Below, one piece after another: positions 59,663 through 64,000 of a DNA stretch of 64,000 nucleotides. Position 1 is the first letter of the stretch, and every line of letters begins with the position of its first letter. Below the pieces are notes generated by a model, which was given only the letters and a program-made list of their open reading frames with translations, ran no database searches and was not told the origin of the DNA. A program made the position numbers and the translations under genes. The DNA is from an uncultured Desulfovibrio sp. (lineage in GTDB: Bacteria; Desulfobacterota; Desulfovibrionia; Desulfovibrionales; Desulfovibrionaceae). The stretch is taken from contig NZ_CABSIF010000006.1 of assembly GCF_902477725.1 (NCBI RefSeq), positions 62,001 to 126,000 of the forward strand. Reading direction: 5' to 3'.

Positions 59663-60031
59663 GGTGCCTCCTGAGGAAAGCGTTTCGACAGGCATTAAAG
59701 CCTGCCGCGCATGAATTGTTGATCTGGTTTGTAACACGTTTTCCAGTTCCAACTATGCGCTATTTTTCTGCATCAGGCAAATGCGGTCTGGCATGGCCCG
59801 GCGAATGCGTCGCAAACAGGCAAGAGAGCACCAATGTAAAGCGATTTCAGCGGGCTGCTGGCCCGGATCATTGCATTGTCAGAAGTTATGCTGCATGCGC
59901 GGAATCCGGCACCGCAACAGAACCGCCGCAGAGTTTCATGGATCAATCTGCACAGGGAAGTGCGAACATTGTGAAAACGCCGCTGGCGCGCCCTCAGGCG
60001 CTCTTGCCTTGCGCGCTTAAGCCTTGGGCCC
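59663..60031. other. Intergenic region bactofilin / GAF gene
   Basis: 369 bp without a supported gene. It holds a small hairpin CAGGC-ATTAAA-GCCTG near 59690-59705, and at its left-hand edge by the bactofilin stop a 13-bp direct repeat CTTAAGCCTTGGG (60016-60028 and 60031-60043). The second copy spans the bactofilin stop codon. It probably carries the GAF gene promoter; no clear boxes were found. Confidence 0.35.
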
Positions 60032-60373
60032 TTAAGCCTTGGGCTTGACCGGGGCCTTCATGCTGATCTGACCTTCAATGATGCCGCCTTCTTCTGTGAG
60101 CAGATTGGGAGTGACAACCTGGCCTTCAAGCACCCCGGAACTGTAAACCACGATGCGGCGTTTTGCCGTCACATCGCCGGTGAAGTGGCCGGAAAGCAGC
60201 AGTTCGCCCACATCGAGGGTGCCCTGCACCTGAGCATCCTTGCCCACGTTGAGCGTACCGTCACTGACAATTTCGCCAGTATAGCGGCCTTCAATGCGCA
60301 CAGTGCCCTTGAAGTTGAGCTTGCCTTCATAGACGGTATCGGAGCCGAGGTACGCTATTTCGTCCTTTGCCAC
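60032..60373 (-). CDS. Bactofilin family cytoskeletal protein
   Basis: A 113-residue bactofilin (DUF583). The core is a right-handed beta-helix made of short repeats (GKLNFKGTVRIEGRYTGEI; GTLNVGKDAQVQGTLDVGEL; GHFTGDVTAKRRIVV), with no membrane segment. Bactofilins polymerise without nucleotide and direct cell-wall enzymes or shape. The start is GTG at 60373 with AGGGGA in front. It follows rodA by only 23 bp, so it is likely part of the mreD-mrdA-rodA unit. Confidence 0.92.
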   Translation of the reverse strand: MAKDEIAYLGSDTVYEGKLNFKGTVRIEGRYTGEIVSDGTLNVGKDAQVQGTLDVGELLLSGHFTGDVTAKRRIVVYSSGVLEGQVVTPNLLTEEGGIIEGQISMKAPVKPKA

Positions 60374-60396
60374 GTTTATCCCCTTTGGCTTAACAG

Positions 60397-61503
60397 TTAG
60401 CTTTTAAACATGAAACGTCGCATGGACACGTTGAGCACAATGCCAAGCAGTGTGAAGTTGACCACTGTGGCGCTGCCGCCGTAGCTGATGAAGGGCAAGG
60501 GAATGCCCACCACCGGCATGAGGCCTATGACCATGCCCATGTTGATAAAAATCTGCCAGAAAAAGTAAAAAAACACCCCAACCACGAGGGTACTGCCAAA
60601 GCGATCCTTGGCCTGAACTGCGGTTGAGAAGATGGAAAGCAAAAACAGGCAGAACAGCGTGACCAGAGCCACGCAGCCCACAAAGCCCCATTCCTCGCCA
60701 AAAACAGCCACGGCAAAGTCGGAGTGGCGTTCGGGCAAAAAGCGCAACTGGCTCTGTGTGCCTTCGCGAAAGCCCTTGCCCCACAATTCGCCCGAGCCAA
60801 TGGCAATGCGAGACTGGATGATGTGATACCCGGTGCCGCGCGGGTCGTTGCCGGGGTCCAGAAACGTCAGGATGCGTTGGCGCTGATAATCGTGCATGCC
60901 CACAAACCACATAAAGGCCACCGCGGCTGGGGCGACCAGCAGGCACGTTTTGAGAACATAGCCCCTAAGCCCGTGGAACAGGATCATGCCGCCCATGATC
61001 AGCAATATCAGCAGGGTAGTGCCCAGATCGGGCTGAACGATAATAAGCCCGCAAGGAACAAGGCCCACGCAAAGCACGCTGCAAAAATTTTTCCAGCCCA
61101 GGGGGCGGCTGTCGCGCGCCAGCAGGCGCGCCACAAGAACCAGCACTGAAAGCTTGGCCATTTCTGAAGGCTGCAAACTCATGAAACCCAGCGAAATCCA
61201 GCGCTTGGCACCGTAGACTGTTTTGCCTGCAATGGGCACCAGCAGCAGAAGAAAGACAGTTATGAGAAAGAAGGGCCATGCAAGGTTGCGCAACTGGCGG
61301 TAGTCAAAAACCATTGCCAGCAGCATGCATACCACGCCGCACAGGCCCCAGATCAGCTGGCGCTGATAAAAGGAATTGAATGCCAGGCCAGATTCCACGC
61401 GCGTACCGCTGGCGGAATACAGGTTGCCCACGCCCACAAGATAGAGCAGCAGCATACAGGCCAGAAGGCCCCAGTTGATGTAGCTGAAAAGGCGATTATC
61501 CAT
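60397..61503 (-). CDS. rodA: Rod-shape peptidoglycan glycosyltransferase RodA
   Basis: SEDS-family membrane glycosyltransferase that polymerises lipid II during elongation, 368 residues with about ten hydrophobic segments. GAKRWISLGFMSLQPSEMAK near 97-116 and FRFLPERHSDF-like QLRFLPERHSDFAVAVFGEE are family marks, and GIPLPFISYGGSATVVNF is near the end. I prefer the ATG at 61503 because the first membrane segment starts right after; a longer frame upstream is without family content. Its partner is the transpeptidase mrdA directly upstream. Confidence 0.95.
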   Translation of the reverse strand: MDNRLFSYINWGLLACMLLLYLVGVGNLYSASGTRVESGLAFNSFYQRQLIWGLCGVVCMLLAMVFDYRQLRNLAWPFFLITVFLLLLVPIAGKTVYGAKRWISLGFMSLQPSEMAKLSVLVLVARLLARDSRPLGWKNFCSVLCVGLVPCGLIIVQPDLGTTLLILLIMGGMILFHGLRGYVLKTCLLVAPAAVAFMWFVGMHDYQRQRILTFLDPGNDPRGTGYHIIQSRIAIGSGELWGKGFREGTQSQLRFLPERHSDFAVAVFGEEWGFVGCVALVTLFCLFLLSIFSTAVQAKDRFGSTLVVGVFFYFFWQIFINMGMVIGLMPVVGIPLPFISYGGSATVVNFTLLGIVLNVSMRRFMFKS

Positions 61504-61692
61504 GCCGCTTGTCCGCTTGTCAGGAATGCGTGGTTGCAGGGTGGTGTGAAAAGGCTTGCCCATAGGCCGCCGCACCGCACCACAACACTCTTTGGCCGTG
61601 GCGGGCCTTGCTGCGATTGTTGGCTGCGCTGTCGCCATTGGGGCAAACGTTGTTTGCGCCCGTGCGCGGTGCCGGCTCTTTGCACATGGTGC

Positions 61693-63609
61693 CTAGTCCG
61701 TGGGCTCTACGGCTGCGGTTGGGGCGGGCAACACGATCATGGGCGCGTTGGGGTCAGGCCCGAAAAGATAGTCGTAAACCTTGCGGGCCACAGGGCCAGC
61801 CACGCTTGAACCGCCGCCGCCGTGTTCCACCATGACAATAACCACATAGGTTTTGCCGTCTTTAACACCCCAGGTGGCAATCCATGCGTGGTCACGCTGG
61901 GCATATTCCATTTCCGACATTTTCAGGCGGCGGTCGCCCGCAGCCATCTTGAGCTTGACCACCTGTGCCGTGCCTGTTTTGCCGCCCATGTCGGCATCCT
62001 TGCGGCCCACAACCTTGGCTGTGCCGCCGTTGGCAGTGCGGCGCATGGCCTCCACCACAAACTTGAGTGTTTCAGGCTTGGCGGGCACGCGCCCGCGCAC
62101 TTCGCGGGTGGCGTCATCCACAAGCTGGGGCTTGAGCAGATCGCCGCCGTTGAGCAGCGCCGAAACAAATACGGCCACCTGCACCGGCGTCACCAGAGTG
62201 TAGCCCTGGCCAATGGACACGTTGTAGGTTTCGCCGCGTGTCCACGGACGGCCAAAACGCCGCCGTTTCCAGTCGCGCGAAGGCACAAGGCCCGATTTTT
62301 CGTGCGGCAGGTCAATGCCTGTAGGCCGCCCGAATCCACAAGCCTTGGCGAATTCTTCCAACTTGTCAATGCCCAGACGGTCGCCCATAAGATAGAAGTA
62401 GACGTCGCAGGAGTCGATGAGCGCGTGCACGAGGTCTTCCGAGCCATGCCCGCCGCGCTTCCAGCAGCGGAAAATCTGGTTGCCCAGTTTGACCTGACCG
62501 GGGCAGAACACGCTTTCACGCGGATTAACGCCCTTTTCAAGCAACATGGTGGCCATAATCAGCTTCCATACGGAACCTGGAGGGTACACGCTCTGGATAA
62601 CGCGGTTCTGCAAGGGAAAGCGGTTATTGGTGCGCAGGGCGTCCCAGTCGCGTTGCGAAATGCCCGCAGCAAAAAGGTTGTTGTCGTAGGCCGGGGATGT
62701 CACCAGCGCGCGCAGCTTGCCGCTGTCCGGCTCCATGACCACGATGCAGCCAGCCTCGCCGCCGAGGGCGTCCCAGGCGGCCTTTTGCAGGCCCGCATCG
62801 AGCGAAAGATGTATTTCGTGCCCGCCGCGCGGTTCATCGCGCAGAGTTTTGCCAAGCACGCGGGCGTGGGCGTCAACCTCGACATCGTACAGGCCCTTGC
62901 GGCCCCGCAACTGCTTTTCCAGCTCCAGTTCCAGCCCCTGCTTGCCCACCAGATCGCCCATGGCAAGGGCGCTGTCCGCGGCCATTTCCTGCTCGTTGGC
63001 TTCTGCCACGTAGCCAAGAATATGGGCGAAAAGCTCCTTCTCGGGGTAGCTGCGCTTGGTGCGCACCACAATTTCAAGCCCCGGCCATTCGTGAATCTCG
63101 GATTCAATGCGGGCCACAAGGTCAAAGTCGATGTCTGTGATAAGCAGCAGAGGCTCAAAGGGTTTGACCTTGAAGCGGTCCTGACGGAACTTGTCCCAGA
63201 CCTGCTGGAGGGGAATGCCCGACCATTCGCTTATCTGGGCCAGGGTGGCGGGGATGTCGTGGCAGTCTTCGCGCACGATGGAAAGGCCGTATGCGGTGCG
63301 GTTGTCGGCCAGCACCTTTCCCTTGTCGTCCATGATGCGCCCGCGCGGCGCAAAGATGCGCTCGATACGCAGGCGGTTGTCCTGCGCCTGACGCGCAAAT
63401 TCTTCGCCTCTGTGCACCTGCAAATACCAGAAGCGCACCACAAGCACAAAAAACATCATACCAACCAGAACCTGAAGCAGGATTGCGCCAGCTCGCGGCG
63501 GCTGATAGCCCTCGCTCTCGACCTGAATCTTGAGCCAGGAGCGGATGCCCTTATGCTGCGCCTTGTCTTTGTGCGCCAGCAGCGAGGTATTGTCAGTTTT
63601 CCTGATCAT
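61693..63609 (-). CDS. mrdA: Penicillin-binding protein 2 (elongation transpeptidase)
   Basis: Class B penicillin-binding protein that cross-links peptidoglycan in the elongasome, 638 residues. One membrane segment lies near 45-62. The catalytic Ser is in PPGSVWKLIMA near residue 345 (SxxK), SCDVYFY gives the SxN-type motif, and KTGTAQVV the third. The start at 63609 overlaps mreD by 17 bp. An Arg-rich RGRIMDDKGKVLADN stretch is typical of the dimerisation domain. Confidence 0.96.
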   Translation of the reverse strand: MIRKTDNTSLLAHKDKAQHKGIRSWLKIQVESEGYQPPRAGAILLQVLVGMMFFVLVVRFWYLQVHRGEEFARQAQDNRLRIERIFAPRGRIMDDKGKVLADNRTAYGLSIVREDCHDIPATLAQISEWSGIPLQQVWDKFRQDRFKVKPFEPLLLITDIDFDLVARIESEIHEWPGLEIVVRTKRSYPEKELFAHILGYVAEANEQEMAADSALAMGDLVGKQGLELELEKQLRGRKGLYDVEVDAHARVLGKTLRDEPRGGHEIHLSLDAGLQKAAWDALGGEAGCIVVMEPDSGKLRALVTSPAYDNNLFAAGISQRDWDALRTNNRFPLQNRVIQSVYPPGSVWKLIMATMLLEKGVNPRESVFCPGQVKLGNQIFRCWKRGGHGSEDLVHALIDSCDVYFYLMGDRLGIDKLEEFAKACGFGRPTGIDLPHEKSGLVPSRDWKRRRFGRPWTRGETYNVSIGQGYTLVTPVQVAVFVSALLNGGDLLKPQLVDDATREVRGRVPAKPETLKFVVEAMRRTANGGTAKVVGRKDADMGGKTGTAQVVKLKMAAGDRRLKMSEMEYAQRDHAWIATWGVKDGKTYVVIVMVEHGGGGSSVAGPVARKVYDYLFGPDPNAPMIVLPAPTAAVEPTD

Positions 63610-64000
63610 TGGGGTTCCAGTGGCGGGTGGCCACCAACAGCCGCCAGGCGAAGGGCACAAAGATGGCCTGAATCAGGCTTGTGTCCAGGGTTCCCTGCAC
63701 ATCGAAAGGCAGGTTCTGCAAAGGGGCCATGAGCCACGCAATGGCGTAGTATGCGGCGCCCAGGCAGGCTGACAGCAAAAAGACAAAAATGAAATTTTCC
63801 ACTTCAAACAGCCAGCGGCCCATTTTGAACAGCAAAATGACAGCGGCATACCAGACAATGACGGCCCCGAAGGGGCGCGTACCCATGCCTTCCTGCAACA
63901 GGATGAACACGGGCAGCAGCCAGAGCATATTTTTATAATCCCGTTCCTGCAACAGGATGATCAGCCCTACCGTGAGCACATCAAGCCCCGGTACCGCCGC
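63593..64000 (-). CDS. mreD: Rod shape-determining protein MreD, N-terminus outside window
   Basis: A membrane protein of at least 135 residues; the frame stays open to the right edge, so the true start is beyond the window. Four hydrophobic segments are visible (ILLQERDYKNMLWLLPVFIL; FGAVIVWYAAVILLF; FIFVFLLSACLGAAYYAIAW; LIQAIFVPFAWRLLV). Small size, hydrophobicity and position directly before mrdA-rodA identify it as MreD rather than strong sequence motifs. mreB/mreC are expected just outside. Confidence 0.85.
   Translation of the reverse strand, partial: AAVPGLDVLTVGLIILLQERDYKNMLWLLPVFILLQEGMGTRPFGAVIVWYAAVILLFKMGRWLFEVENFIFVFLLSACLGAAYYAIAWLMAPLQNLPFDVQGTLDTSLIQAIFVPFAWRLLVATRHWNPNDQEN

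Overview
The window looks like a chromosomal segment of a Desulfovibrio-type sulfate-reducing bacterium (Desulfobacterota). The evidence is indirect but consistent: G+C-rich coding sequence, an AlaC-like aminotransferase next to homoserine dehydrogenase, a four-subunit 2-oxoacid:ferredoxin oxidoreductase beside fumarase, and a HEAT-type protein that resembles a Desulfovibrio family. No rRNA, tRNA, CRISPR array, phage or insertion sequence was recognised, so this reads as core genome with one accessory-looking urea block.

Layout. 1-1.7 kb (minus): an unidentified protein cut by the window edge, and mtnA (methionine salvage). 2-6.6 kb (plus): aminotransferase, then hom, an unassigned ATP-grasp ligase and a YjbQ protein in a tight operon. 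6.7-10.7 kb: a Kef-type antiporter, dinB and, convergent, tlyA. 11-13.5 kb (plus): rpmE, a DUF1385 membrane protein and prfA. 13.6-25.1 kb (minus): one long unit urtABCDE-ureDABCEFG for urea uptake and nickel urease. Its front has a good sigma-54 (-24/-12) promoter and two direct repeats that look like enhancer sites, and a NifA-type sigma-54 activator gene lies just upstream. 27-39.2 kb (minus): an unknown gene, then the translation/RNA block rimP-nusA-ylxR-infB-ylxP-nrnA-truB-rpsO-pnp, led by a structured leader RNA with its own terminator. 39.6-41.2 kb: a chemoreceptor with a sigma-28-like promoter. 41.3-44.5 kb (minus): thiS-thiG-thiH-thiF under a TPP riboswitch. 45.1-46.9 kb: cstA. 47-49.5 kb: a HEAT-type protein, a repeat-rich gene-free stretch of 770 bp and a LysO exporter split into two overlapping genes. 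49.6-52.3 kb (minus): a lipoprotein, coaBC and an unknown gene. 52.4-56.2 kb (plus): queA and the 2-oxoacid:ferredoxin oxidoreductase operon. 56.3-60.4 kb (minus): fumC, gap, a GAF protein and a bactofilin. 60.4-64 kb (minus): rodA, mrdA and mreD, the cell-elongation module, with mreD cut by the window edge.

How the genes fit together. Most of the window is housekeeping. The urea block is self-contained: periplasmic capture (UrtA), membrane transport (UrtBCDE), hydrolysis (UreABC) and nickel insertion (UreDEFG), with its own likely nitrogen-type regulator. The bactofilin next to rodA/mrdA/mreD suggests a shared role in cell shape.

The least explained signals are non-coding. A ~130-bp hairpin element occurs at 3367-3496 and 8426-8554; its two copies differ at paired positions in a compensatory way. 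A separate 79-bp palindromic element follows the YjbQ gene. A structured RNA with promoter and terminator lies upstream of rimP. A 64-bp direct repeat sits in the gene-free stretch near 48 kb. I found no clear new protein-based system; the ATP-grasp/YjbQ pair behind hom is the best protein candidate for an undescribed role.
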